5,800 nucleotides of DNA from CAYGKP01 sp964350605. GTDB taxonomy: Bacteria > Bacteroidota > Bacteroidia > Cytophagales > JAAEPT01. Every line of letters begins with the position of its first letter. Position 1 is the stretch's first letter. A model generated the notes under the pieces. That model saw only the letters and a list, made by a program, of their open reading frames with translations, was not told where the DNA came from and made no database searches. Positions 1 through 5,553 of this stretch are shown piece after piece. A program made the translations under genes and the position numbers. Where the stretch lies: positions 1 to 5,800 of the forward strand of contig CAYGKP010000162.1 in assembly GCA_964350605.1 (NCBI GenBank), given 5' to 3'.

Positions 1-1245
1 CAGCAGGCGCTTGGCCTCTAACTTTCTTTCTTGGTAACGCAACTTGGTGTCCAAAGTTCGCTGAACCTCGGCACTCTCGTCGCCCACCTGGAATTTCTCG
101 GCGTTCTCGCGGAAGAGGCGCAATTCCTCCTGATCGCGCGCGATCAGGTCTTTGAGCACGATGCGGCGGATGCGGAGCTGCTCGGCTCGGTCCACGTCCT
201 CGAACTTGGGAAAACGCCGGGCGATGGTGCGTTGGATGTAGTGGCGTTCGAAGGCCAGATCGCAGGCCGTATGAAAGCGTTCGTTCAACTCGCGGCGATC
301 CTGCGGCGACACGGGACCCATTTGCTGCCACTCCTTTTGAAGTGTCTTGACCACTTCTAGATCAATCTCCTGCTGCTCGGCCTGGGCTTCCGCCTGCTCG
401 ATGAGCGCGGTGCGCAGCGCGAGGTTCTTCGAATACAGGGCTTCCTTCTGGTTCGGTCCTGCCGCTTGACGTGCACGCTCAAAAATAACATCCGAACTGG
501 CCTTGAAGGTCGTCCACAGGTCTTGTGCCATGCGGTGCGGAATTTTGCCCACCTGCTTCCAGGTCTCGTGCAGCGCACGCAATTCCACGACAGCCCGCTG
601 GGGATCGGCGTGTTGCTTGAGGGCTTCGCTCTTGTCGATCAGGTCGCGGTAGGACACCAGCCGCTCCTCATACATGGCGTTTCGTGCCTCTCGGAAATCC
701 GCTAGGCGGGCAAAAAAGGCCTCGGCCTCCTGCCCAAATTCTGTTTCCAGGTCGGTCTCCTCCCCCTCGGCGGCACGACCCACCCGCAACCAACGTTGCT
801 GAATCTGGCGCACCTGTGCGGCTTGCAGCGACCAATCCGGCGCACCCGCGGCTGCGCGCAACTCGGCAAGGAGCTCAGCTTTGGTTTTCAAGTTCCGTTC
901 CCGATTGTGATGAACAGTCTCACGCAATTGACCTTCCAAGTGTTCGAGGCGAACCAAAAGAGCGGGGAAATCGCCCAAGGCGTTAAAGGCCTGCAACTTG
1001 TCGCGCAAGTGCAGGAGCTTCATGAGGTAGGAACCCTTGTTTTCGGCTGCTGCGACTGATTCTTCCAATTCGGCGACCCAACGCTCCGCGATCGAGAAAC
1101 GATCAAGAAAATAGTCGATGGCTGCCTGCGGCGTGTCGATGACCTGACCAATCTGCACCTCCGCCATTTGGCCCTGTGCCTTGCGGAACACCTGGCCATC
1201 GCGAACGAATCCCAAGGGATGATCCAACTCTACGGAGGCCGACAT
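1..1245 (-). CDS. DUF349-repeat protein (partial, C-terminus beyond window)
   Basis: The minus strand is open from an ATG at 1245 to the window edge, giving 415 codons with no stop, so the C-terminus is missing. The codon just upstream in frame is TAG, so 1245 is the first possible ATG. The N-terminus (about residues 10-115: LGFVRDGQVF, then NKGSYLMKLLHLRDKL, then NALGDF) fits the conserved leader I know from Bacteroidota DUF349 proteins. Three DUF349 repeats follow, starting near W152, W229 and W306, of the form W-x-x-(V/M)-G, an acidic helix with F, then F-x-R or FER. The clearest is WKQVGKIP (229-236) with FERARQ. After residue 340 comes a charged helical stretch. No signal peptide or membrane segment is visible, so it should be cytosolic. 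The molecular function of DUF349 is not established; I assign none. It is divergent from rpsT. Confidence 0.9.
   Translation of the reverse strand, partial: MSASVELDHPLGFVRDGQVFRKAQGQMAEVQIGQVIDTPQAAIDYFLDRFSIAERWVAELEESVAAAENKGSYLMKLLHLRDKLQAFNALGDFPALLVRLEHLEGQLRETVHHNRERNLKTKAELLAELRAAAGAPDWSLQAAQVRQIQQRWLRVGRAAEGEETDLETEFGQEAEAFFARLADFREARNAMYEERLVSYRDLIDKSEALKQHADPQRAVVELRALHETWKQVGKIPHRMAQDLWTTFKASSDVIFERARQAAGPNQKEALYSKNLALRTALIEQAEAQAEQQEIDLEVVKTLQKEWQQMGPVSPQDRRELNERFHTACDLAFERHYIQRTIARRFPKFEDVDRAEQLRIRRIVLKDLIARDQEELRLFRENAEKFQVGDESAEVQRTLDTKLRYQERKLEAKRLL
129..148. repeat. Perfect 20-bp palindrome inside the DUF349 gene
   Basis: CCTGATCGCGCGCGATCAGG equals its own reverse complement over all 20 bases, with two GATC sites and a GCGCGC core. 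It lies in codons for D-L-I-A-R-D-Q of the minus-strand gene. No function is known; it may be a by-product of codon choice. Confidence 0.85.
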
Positions 1246-1278
1246 CTAAGCTAGGTTCTGAACGGGAAAATGTGACCG

Positions 1279-1298
1279 GCTGGCACACGTGCACCAGC
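1279..1298 (-). promoter_or_regulatory. Interrupted palindrome / possible 5' UTR hairpin of the DUF349 gene
   Basis: The site reads GCTGG, two bases, CACGTG, two bases, CCAGC. It is symmetric except for the two-base gaps. In a minus-strand transcript the gap bases form U-G and G-U wobble pairs, giving an eight-pair stem with an ACGU loop; in a plus-strand transcript they would be C-A mismatches. It lies 33 bases upstream of the DUF349 start codon. It could instead be a protein-binding operator in DNA. The symmetry is seen; any function is inferred. Confidence 0.45.
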
Positions 1299-1305
1299 AG
1301 CAGGA

Positions 1306-1313
1306 CCAAGGTA
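1306..1313 (-). promoter_or_regulatory. Weak candidate -7 element for the DUF349 gene
   Basis: On the minus strand 1313-1306 reads TACCTTGG, one base off the Bacteroidota -7 pattern TAnnTTTG. There is no clear TTTG at the expected distance upstream; the nearest TTGG is only 11 bases away. If real, transcription would begin near 1300, just before the hairpin at 1298-1279. Confidence 0.25.
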
Positions 1314-1362
1314 GGGATTTTCGCCAATCGCCCAGAAGCCAGATTAGTTTTCTGCGCTCTTC

Positions 1363-1394
1363 TTTGGAGAAAGAAAGCCAAAGGCGTACTTTTG
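1363..1394 (+). promoter_or_regulatory. Bacteroidota-type promoter of rpsT
   Basis: TTTG at 1363-1366 and TACTTTTG at 1387-1394 match the Bacteroidota primary-sigma pattern (TTTG at -33, TAnnTTTG at -7) exactly, with a 20-base spacer that is normal for it. The predicted transcription start is near 1400, leaving a leader of about 20 bases before the rpsT ATG. A perfect 6-bp inverted repeat, CTTTGG (1362-1367) and CCAAAG (1378-1383), overlaps the -33 box and spacer and could be an operator. Confidence 0.75.
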
Positions 1395-1419
1395 TCGTCC
1401 TTTCGGTTAAAGACCAAGA

Positions 1420-1677
1420 ATGGCGAACCATAAATCAGCCCTCAAGCGCATCCGCGCCAACGCAGCCAAGCAGGAACGCAATCGTTACCAGCACAAGACT
1501 ACGCGTACCTACATCAAACGCCTTCGCGAAGCCAAAGATGCCGGCGAAGCCGAGACCTTGTACAGCACCGTGACCAAGATGCTCGACAAACTGGCCCAGC
1601 GCGGCGTGATCCACAAGAACAAGGCGGCCAACCAGAAGTCGAAGCTTTCGAAGGTGGTTGCTGAGCTGAAAGCCTAG
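1420..1677 (+). CDS. rpsT: 30S ribosomal protein S20
   Basis: The 85-residue product begins MANHKSALKRIRANAAKQ, the hallmark N-terminus of bacterial S20, and has the family motifs RNRYQHKTTRTYIKRL (about 21-36) and GVIHKNKAANQKSKLSKVV (62-80). S20 is a three-helix-bundle protein that binds 16S rRNA early in 30S assembly. Length and lysine/arginine richness are normal for the family. The ATG at 1420 is fixed by the conserved N-terminus. There is no Shine-Dalgarno sequence; the leader is A-rich (AAAGACCAAGA), as is common in Bacteroidota. It has its own strong promoter and a terminator-like hairpin after the stop, so it is probably transcribed largely alone. In E. coli S20 synthesis is regulated by feedback; nothing in this sequence proves that here. 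Confidence 0.98.
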   Translation: MANHKSALKRIRANAAKQERNRYQHKTTRTYIKRLREAKDAGEAETLYSTVTKMLDKLAQRGVIHKNKAANQKSKLSKVVAELKA

Positions 1678-1697
1678 CTTTTCAAGCCCGTCCTCTT

Positions 1698-1718
1698 CCC
1701 CATCTCTGGGGTTTTCTT
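1698..1718 (+). terminator. Small intrinsic terminator after rpsT
   Basis: CCCCA (1698-1702) pairs with TGGGG (1707-1711) across a four-base loop and is followed by TTTTCTT. The stem is only five pairs and the T-run is interrupted, so termination may be partial, allowing read-through into the DUF1684 gene, for which I see no good promoter. Confidence 0.5.
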
Positions 1719-1743
1719 CGTAATCTGCCTATCGTAATTCACG

Positions 1744-2364
1744 ATGGGCCGCCGAAACCTCCTCTTCTTTCTGCTTGCGACAGGCATTGTCCTGCTCGTT
1801 TTTTTCTACGTATTCTCGGACGCGCAAGTCCAAGACGATTATGCCGCGCAGATCGATGCGTTCCGCGCTCGCAGCGAAACCGCGCTGGTCGAAGCCGAGG
1901 ATTCCCCCTTCAGCGATTCGATTCCCTATCGGGGCCTGGAGTATTACCCCATCGATCCCAACTATAAGGTGACTGCTACTGTGCGGGCGTTCGATGATTT
2001 TCGCACGCTGCATTTGGCCACCAACGACGGGGACGACCGGACCTACGTCCGGTTTGGCGAACTGAGCTTTACTTTAAAAGGAAAGCCACAGACCATGATC
2101 CTCTTGCAGGAACAGAAAGATCCCACCCAATTTTTCCTGCCCTTTAAGGACCCCACCAACGACAACGGCTCGTACGGCGCGGGTCGCTACCTGCCCATTA
2201 CCTACGACTTCTCGACCACCTTGGAGCTAGACTTTAACCTGGCCTTCAACCCGTACTGCGCCTACAATCCAGCTTATTCTTGCCCATTGCCCCCGAAGGA
2301 AAACCACTTGACGGTCGCCATCGAGGCGGGCGAGCAAGCCCCAAAGGGACCCGTGCACAAGTAA
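1744..2364 (+). CDS. DUF1684 family protein, membrane-anchored
   Basis: The 206-residue product has positive residues (GRRN), then a hydrophobic segment at about 5-24, which I read as an uncleaved signal anchor placing the rest outside the cytoplasmic membrane; I see no lipobox. The remainder matches DUF1684: an alpha-helical stretch (DDYAAQIDAFRA, 31-42), YYPIDPNYKV (67-76), a beta-rich part with RTYVRFGELSFTLKG (99-113), FFLPFKDPTNDNGSYGAGRYLP (130-151), and the near-invariant C-terminal signature LDFNLAFNPYCAYNPAYSCPLPPKEN (162-187) ending in AIEAGEQ. Two cysteines, C172 and C180, lie in that signature and could form a disulfide or bind metal if the domain is extracytoplasmic. Length is normal. 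The family has no established biochemical role, so none is assigned. It lies between rpsT and pheT with no clear promoter of its own. Confidence 0.9.
   Translation: MGRRNLLFFLLATGIVLLVFFYVFSDAQVQDDYAAQIDAFRARSETALVEAEDSPFSDSIPYRGLEYYPIDPNYKVTATVRAFDDFRTLHLATNDGDDRTYVRFGELSFTLKGKPQTMILLQEQKDPTQFFLPFKDPTNDNGSYGAGRYLPITYDFSTTLELDFNLAFNPYCAYNPAYSCPLPPKENHLTVAIEAGEQAPKGPVHK
2036..2053 (+). repeat. 7-bp perfect hairpin inside the DUF1684 gene
   Basis: ACCGGAC (2036-2042) and GTCCGGT (2047-2053) are perfect inverted arms around a CTAC loop, within codons for D-R-T-Y-V-R. No T-run follows, so it is not a terminator. It is likely incidental. Confidence 0.5.
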
Positions 2365-2394
2365 GTTGCGCCCCGCGCGGGCAAAAAGTAACTT
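2363..2394 (+). promoter_or_regulatory. Hairpin upstream of pheT, beginning in the DUF1684 stop codon
   Basis: AAGTTGC (2363-2369) can pair with GTAACTT (2388-2394) over seven pairs with one G-U wobble. The stem continues as GCCC (2370-2373) with GGGC (2379-2382) around a CGCGC loop, leaving AAAAA (2383-2387) as a bulge. There is no U-run behind it, so a classical terminator is unlikely. A second GTAACTT at 2400-2406 offers an alternative partner for the left arm. It could be a read-through or processing signal, or part of the pheT leader; no function is shown. Confidence 0.4.
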
Positions 2395-2445
2395 CATGGG
2401 TAACTTGGCAAGCCCAACCCCCACCGACTTCCAGCCTCTCTCATC

Positions 2446-4857
2446 ATGCGAATCAGCCTCGATTGGCTTTCTAACTACATCGACCTTGCGGACCTAACGC
2501 CCCAGGACATTTCGAACCGCTTGACGGCCTGTGGCTTGGAGGTGGAAGGCTTAGAGAAACAAGGCGTTGATCCCGCGATGTTGTCCCAGCTTTTGGTGGG
2601 TGAAATTTTGGAGGTGACCCAACACCCAAATGCTGACCGGCTTCGACTCACGAAAGTGAACGTCGGCCAGAATGAGGCACTTCCCATTGTTTGTGGTGCG
2701 CCAAACGTGGCCGTGGGCATGAAGGTGGTCGTCGCGCCTGTGGGAGCGAAACTGGTCACCTACGGCGGCGATAAGATTAAGATCGAGAAGGCGAAGATTC
2801 GCGGCGAGGTGTCGCTGGGAATGCTGTGTGGCGAGGATGAAATTGGGCTTTCCAGCAGCCACGATGGGTTGCTCGAACTGCCCCGCGAGCCCCCAGCGGG
2901 TGCTTCGCTCTACAAGGTATTGGCGACAGGTAGCGACTACTGCATCGAAATCGGCCTAACCCCCAACCGCATCGATGCAGCTTCCCATTATGGTGTCGCC
3001 CGCGATTTGAGTGTGCTCTACGAACGCCCAGTTTCCCTCCCCTCCCTCGACAGCTTCAAAGAAGGTGGCGCAGCCCTGCCCCTGAAACTCCAAGTAGAGG
3101 AGGTCGACTGCGTGCGCTACTGTGGCCTTGCGGTCGAGAACTTGACGGTCGCCCCCTCGCCGGAGTGGTTGCAACGCCGCTTAAAGACCATTGGCCTCTC
3201 GCCGATCAACAACGTGGTGGATGTGACCAATTACGTCCTCCACGAGTGCGGGCAGCCGCTCCATGCCTTTGACCTGGACACCTGGAACGGCGACGCGCTT
3301 CTGGTGCGCCGCGCGAAAAAAGACGAATCCTTCCCGGCCCTTGACGGAAAGACCTACAAACTGACGACCGACGACCTGGTCATCGCCGATGAAAAGGGAC
3401 CAACGGCCCTGGCAGGCGTGATCGGTGGCGGACCATCTTCGGTGACCGAGGGAACGAAACGTGTCTTGTTGGAGTGTGCCTACTTCCACCCGACAACGGT
3501 TCGCAAGAGCAGCCAACGCCACGCGGTGCAAACCGATTCCTCGTTCCGCTTCGAGCGCGGTGCCGATCCCAACATGGTGCCCTATGCCCTTCGGCGAGCG
3601 GCGCTGCTTTTGACAGAAATTGCTGGCGGCACCATCACGAGTAAGGTTGGTGAGCACTACCCCGCCCCCGTGCCGAACCACACCCTCTCTCTCGACCTCG
3701 CTCAGGTCGATAAGCTGGCCGGGTATGCCCTGGCCGAAGCGCGGATCGAGCAACTCCTCACCGGTCTGGAAATCCAGATCACTTCGAAGGCGGCCCGAGT
3801 CTGGAAATTGGAAGTCCCCGCTTACCGCGTGGACGTGACCCGTCCCGCCGACATCGTGGAAGAACTGTTGCGCTTGGAAGGCTACGAACAATTGCCCCAG
3901 CGCGGACAAGCTGGAACCGCTTTCCTCGCTCCGAAGAATCCCTTGCCTGAGATTGACCTGGGCGACCGCATTGGGCCGCTTTTGGCTGACCGCGGCTTCC
4001 TGGAGATGGTCACCAACTCGCTGACCAAAGCGAGCCACCTGAAGGCCCTTCCCTGGATGAACGACCAGACGGCGGTTCACATTCTCAACCGCCTGTCCGA
4101 AGACCTAGGCATCCTGCGCCAGACCCTGATTGAAACGGGCCTCGATTCGGTGGCCTACAACCTGAACCGCCGCCAGCGGAACCTGCGCCTCTTCGAAGTC
4201 GGCAAAGGCTATTTCAAAGAAGCCGAGGGCTACTCCGAACAATGGCAATTGGCCCTTTACCTGACGGGTGAACGCACCGATGCCACTTGGCGGACCAAAC
4301 CCGAAGCACAGGACTTGCACGAACTTCGGGGTCATCTCGAAGCCTTGGGCGCCAAACTGGGCCTGTCCTTGGAACTCAAACCCACCGAAGCCCAAGGCTT
4401 CCAACACGGCCATGAGGTCCTTTTCGATGGCACTTCGGTCGGCACCATCGGCACCTTGGACCCGAGCCTCGGCGATCGCTTTGCGATTGATGCCCCGGTC
4501 CAGATCGCGTGGCTGAACCTGCATGCCTTGGCGGGCATCGCGCCACAGCCGCTCCGCTTCCGGGCCCTCTCGAAATTCCCCGAAGTGCGCCGCGACCTGG
4601 CCCTGATCCTCGACCAGTCAATTACCTACGCCGAGTTGGAGGCCCTCGCCAAGACGACCGAAACCGGGCTACTGACCGCCGTCAACGTCTTTGACGTATA
4701 CCAAGGCAAAGGCATCGAGCCGGGCAAGAAGTCGTACGCCCTGAGCTTCACGCTTCAGGACGCGGAAGGCACCTTGACCGACACCCAAATCGATGCGGTG
4801 ATGAGCCGCCTCATGTCGGCCTTCGAAACCAAACTGGGTGCCCAAATTCGCCGCTGA
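2446..4857 (+). CDS. pheT: Phenylalanine--tRNA ligase beta subunit
   Basis: At 803 residues this is a full-length bacterial PheRS beta subunit, which with PheS forms the alpha2-beta2 enzyme that charges tRNA-Phe in the cytoplasm. The start MRISLDWLSNYIDL is typical. Domains in order: an EMAP-like tRNA-binding fold at about 45-155 (VGEILEVTQHPNADRL, then IVCGAPNV); the B3/B4 editing domain at about 215-390, with VDVTNYV (258-264), GQPLHAFD (269-276; H273 is the editing-site histidine position), ALAGVIGG and TDSSFRFERGADP (363-375); B5 at about 412-480 with YRVDVTRPADIVEE, where D463, D469, E472 and E473 match the Mg-binding acidic set of the family; the catalytic-like core; and the C-terminal anticodon-binding FDX-ACB domain from about 706, with SKFPEVRRDLAL. 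Every key motif is intact, so both synthesis and editing of mischarged tyrosine are expected. pheS is not in the window. The stop overlaps the next start. Confidence 0.99.
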   Translation: MRISLDWLSNYIDLADLTPQDISNRLTACGLEVEGLEKQGVDPAMLSQLLVGEILEVTQHPNADRLRLTKVNVGQNEALPIVCGAPNVAVGMKVVVAPVGAKLVTYGGDKIKIEKAKIRGEVSLGMLCGEDEIGLSSSHDGLLELPREPPAGASLYKVLATGSDYCIEIGLTPNRIDAASHYGVARDLSVLYERPVSLPSLDSFKEGGAALPLKLQVEEVDCVRYCGLAVENLTVAPSPEWLQRRLKTIGLSPINNVVDVTNYVLHECGQPLHAFDLDTWNGDALLVRRAKKDESFPALDGKTYKLTTDDLVIADEKGPTALAGVIGGGPSSVTEGTKRVLLECAYFHPTTVRKSSQRHAVQTDSSFRFERGADPNMVPYALRRAALLLTEIAGGTITSKVGEHYPAPVPNHTLSLDLAQVDKLAGYALAEARIEQLLTGLEIQITSKAARVWKLEVPAYRVDVTRPADIVEELLRLEGYEQLPQRGQAGTAFLAPKNPLPEIDLGDRIGPLLADRGFLEMVTNSLTKASHLKALPWMNDQTAVHILNRLSEDLGILRQTLIETGLDSVAYNLNRRQRNLRLFEVGKGYFKEAEGYSEQWQLALYLTGERTDATWRTKPEAQDLHELRGHLEALGAKLGLSLELKPTEAQGFQHGHEVLFDGTSVGTIGTLDPSLGDRFAIDAPVQIAWLNLHALAGIAPQPLRFRALSKFPEVRRDLALILDQSITYAELEALAKTTETGLLTAVNVFDVYQGKGIEPGKKSYALSFTLQDAEGTLTDTQIDAVMSRLMSAFETKLGAQIRR

Positions 4858-5165
4858 TGCAGGACTGGAAAGCGAACCTCGACCGACTGGAACAGCGCGT
4901 GATGGTGCTGGTGCAGGAGTACGAGCTCTCGCGCCAGGAAGTCTCGCTGTTGAAGGCCGAAAACGCCGAGTTGCGCGACCTGCTGAAACGCCAGGACGAA
5001 AAGCTGCAAACCCTTTCCAGCCAAGCGAAGGTGGGCAGCATCGCCAGCACCGTGGCGCAAGGCGGACAAGGCTCCCGCGAGCTGAAAGACAAGATCAACG
5101 AGTACATCCGCGAGATTGATCGGGTGATTGCTCACCTGCGCGGGGATGTCAGCGACACGAACTAA
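4857..5165 (+). CDS. Small coiled-coil protein, candidate ZapA partner (ZapB-like)
   Basis: The 102-residue product starts at an ATG that overlaps the pheT stop (TGATG), so translation is probably coupled to pheT. Residues 4-53 follow an unbroken 4-3 heptad pattern (W4, L8, L11, V15, L18, Y22, S25, V29, L32, N36, L39, L43, Q46, L50, L53), a clear parallel-coiled-coil signature. A Gly/Ser/Gln-rich linker (about 59-73) leads to a second amphipathic helix, LKDKINEYIREIDRVIAHL (76-94), which resembles a conserved ending I recall from hypothetical proteins found beside zapA in Bacteroidota. No signal peptide or membrane segment is seen. It lies 14 bases before zapA. In proteobacteria ZapB is a short coiled coil that binds ZapA at the Z-ring; position and shape suggest a comparable role here, but homology to ZapB is not shown. 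Confidence 0.85.
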   Translation: MQDWKANLDRLEQRVMVLVQEYELSRQEVSLLKAENAELRDLLKRQDEKLQTLSSQAKVGSIASTVAQGGQGSRELKDKINEYIREIDRVIAHLRGDVSDTN

Positions 5166-5179
5166 CAAGCCCCAACGCC

Positions 5180-5476
5180 ATGAACGAGTTATCGATCCGC
5201 ATCAAAATTGGCGAGCGCGAGTACCCCATGCGCGTGAAGGCCGAGGAGGAAGAACTCCTGCGCCGGGCGGGCAAGCTGGTGAACGAGCGCATCAAGCATT
5301 ACCGCGAGCGCTACGGCATCACCGATCCGCAGGATCTCTTGGCGATGGTGGCTTTCGACGGCTTGGTGGAGCGCCTGCGCCAGCAGGACAACGTGAGCGG
5401 CGACACCGCCGACCTGGCCGGCCGTCTCGAAGCCCTCGACATTGTGGTTGGGGAGGCGTTGGAAGGCGGGAAGTAA
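5180..5476 (+). CDS. zapA: Cell division protein ZapA
   Basis: The 98-residue product has the ZapA pattern: a short beta segment ELSIRIKIGEREYPMRV (3-19), the EEEELLRRAGKLVNERI helix (22-38), and a long helix carrying DPQDLLAMVAFDGLVERLRQQ (49-69), continuing as a coiled coil to about residue 93. ZapA binds FtsZ in the cytoplasm, cross-links protofilaments and stabilises the Z-ring as a dimer or tetramer. Length is usual for the family. The ATG at 5180 follows the previous stop by 14 bases and has no Shine-Dalgarno sequence; the immediate upstream bases are CCCCAACGCC. It is the last gene of the pheT-coiled-coil-zapA run, and a structured AT-rich gap follows. Confidence 0.9.
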   Translation: MNELSIRIKIGEREYPMRVKAEEEELLRRAGKLVNERIKHYRERYGITDPQDLLAMVAFDGLVERLRQQDNVSGDTADLAGRLEALDIVVGEALEGGK

Positions 5477-5480
5477 ACGA

Positions 5481-5544
5481 GCTAATTACTTGATATTCTG
5501 GGAAATAATTCTATATTGTAAGAAGTATATCCCAGTTCATTAGC
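5481..5544. repeat. AT-rich nested inverted repeat after zapA
   Basis: Inner arms CTGGGAAATAATTCT (5498-5512) and AGAAGTATATCCCAG (5521-5535) are complementary at 13 of 15 positions around the loop ATATTGTA. Outer arms GCTAAT (5481-5486) and ATTAGC (5539-5544) are perfect, with 11 and 3 unpaired bases between outer and inner arms. By hand count the gap 5477-5553 is about one-third G+C, far below its flanks. No T-run follows on either strand, so it is not a canonical terminator, though it may stop or process the zapA transcript. No target-site duplication is visible, so mobile origin is unsupported. Confidence 0.65.
5490..5519 (+). promoter_or_regulatory. Candidate promoter of the small membrane protein gene
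   Basis: CTTG at 5489-5492 and TATATTGT at 5512-5519 resemble the Bacteroidota -33/-7 pattern with a 19-base spacer, with two mismatches to TAnnTTTG. Read as an E. coli-type promoter the same stretch gives TTGATA (5490-5495), 16 bases, TATATT (5512-5517). It lies inside the inverted repeat, so a dyad-binding regulator could act here. The predicted leader is about 30 bases. Confidence 0.35.
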
Positions 5545-5553
5545 CCCCTATTT

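Noticed and set aside
31..1059. Several plus-strand open frames of 79-109 codons
   Set aside because: They are the complement of the DUF349 gene, which is open over its whole length in one minus-strand frame and has recognisable repeats.
1103..1433. Overlapping open frames on both strands across the rpsT/DUF349 intergenic region
   Set aside because: They run over the rpsT promoter and the ends of two real genes, have no family resemblance and disagree with one another.
1689..1743. Promoter for the DUF1684 gene
   Set aside because: TAATCTGC and TATCGTAA are poor matches to TAnnTTTG and no TTTG lies at a suitable distance.
2370..2387. GCCC-CGCGC-GGGC hairpin followed by AAAAA, considered as an intrinsic terminator
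   Set aside because: On the plus strand the run is A, not T; on the minus strand the T-run precedes the hairpin. The stem is only four pairs.
2396..2497. ATG at 2396 opening a 33-codon frame overlapping the pheT start, considered as a pheT leader peptide
   Set aside because: It has only two phenylalanine codons in 33, none clustered, and overlaps pheT out of frame, so it does not look like an attenuation leader.
3181..4080. Open frame of 299 codons on the minus strand opposite pheT
   Set aside because: It lies wholly within the well-supported pheT, shows no recognisable domain, and long antisense frames are expected opposite GC-biased genes.
4105..4524. Open frame of 139 codons on the minus strand opposite pheT
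   Set aside because: Antisense shadow of pheT codons, with no family signature.
5481..5544. Miniature transposable element
   Set aside because: Terminal arms are only 6 bp, no flanking target duplication is visible, and no second copy exists in the window.
5477..5553. 6S RNA in the gap after zapA
   Set aside because: The gap is 77 bases, much shorter than a 6S RNA, and the inverted repeat lacks the large central bubble of that RNA.
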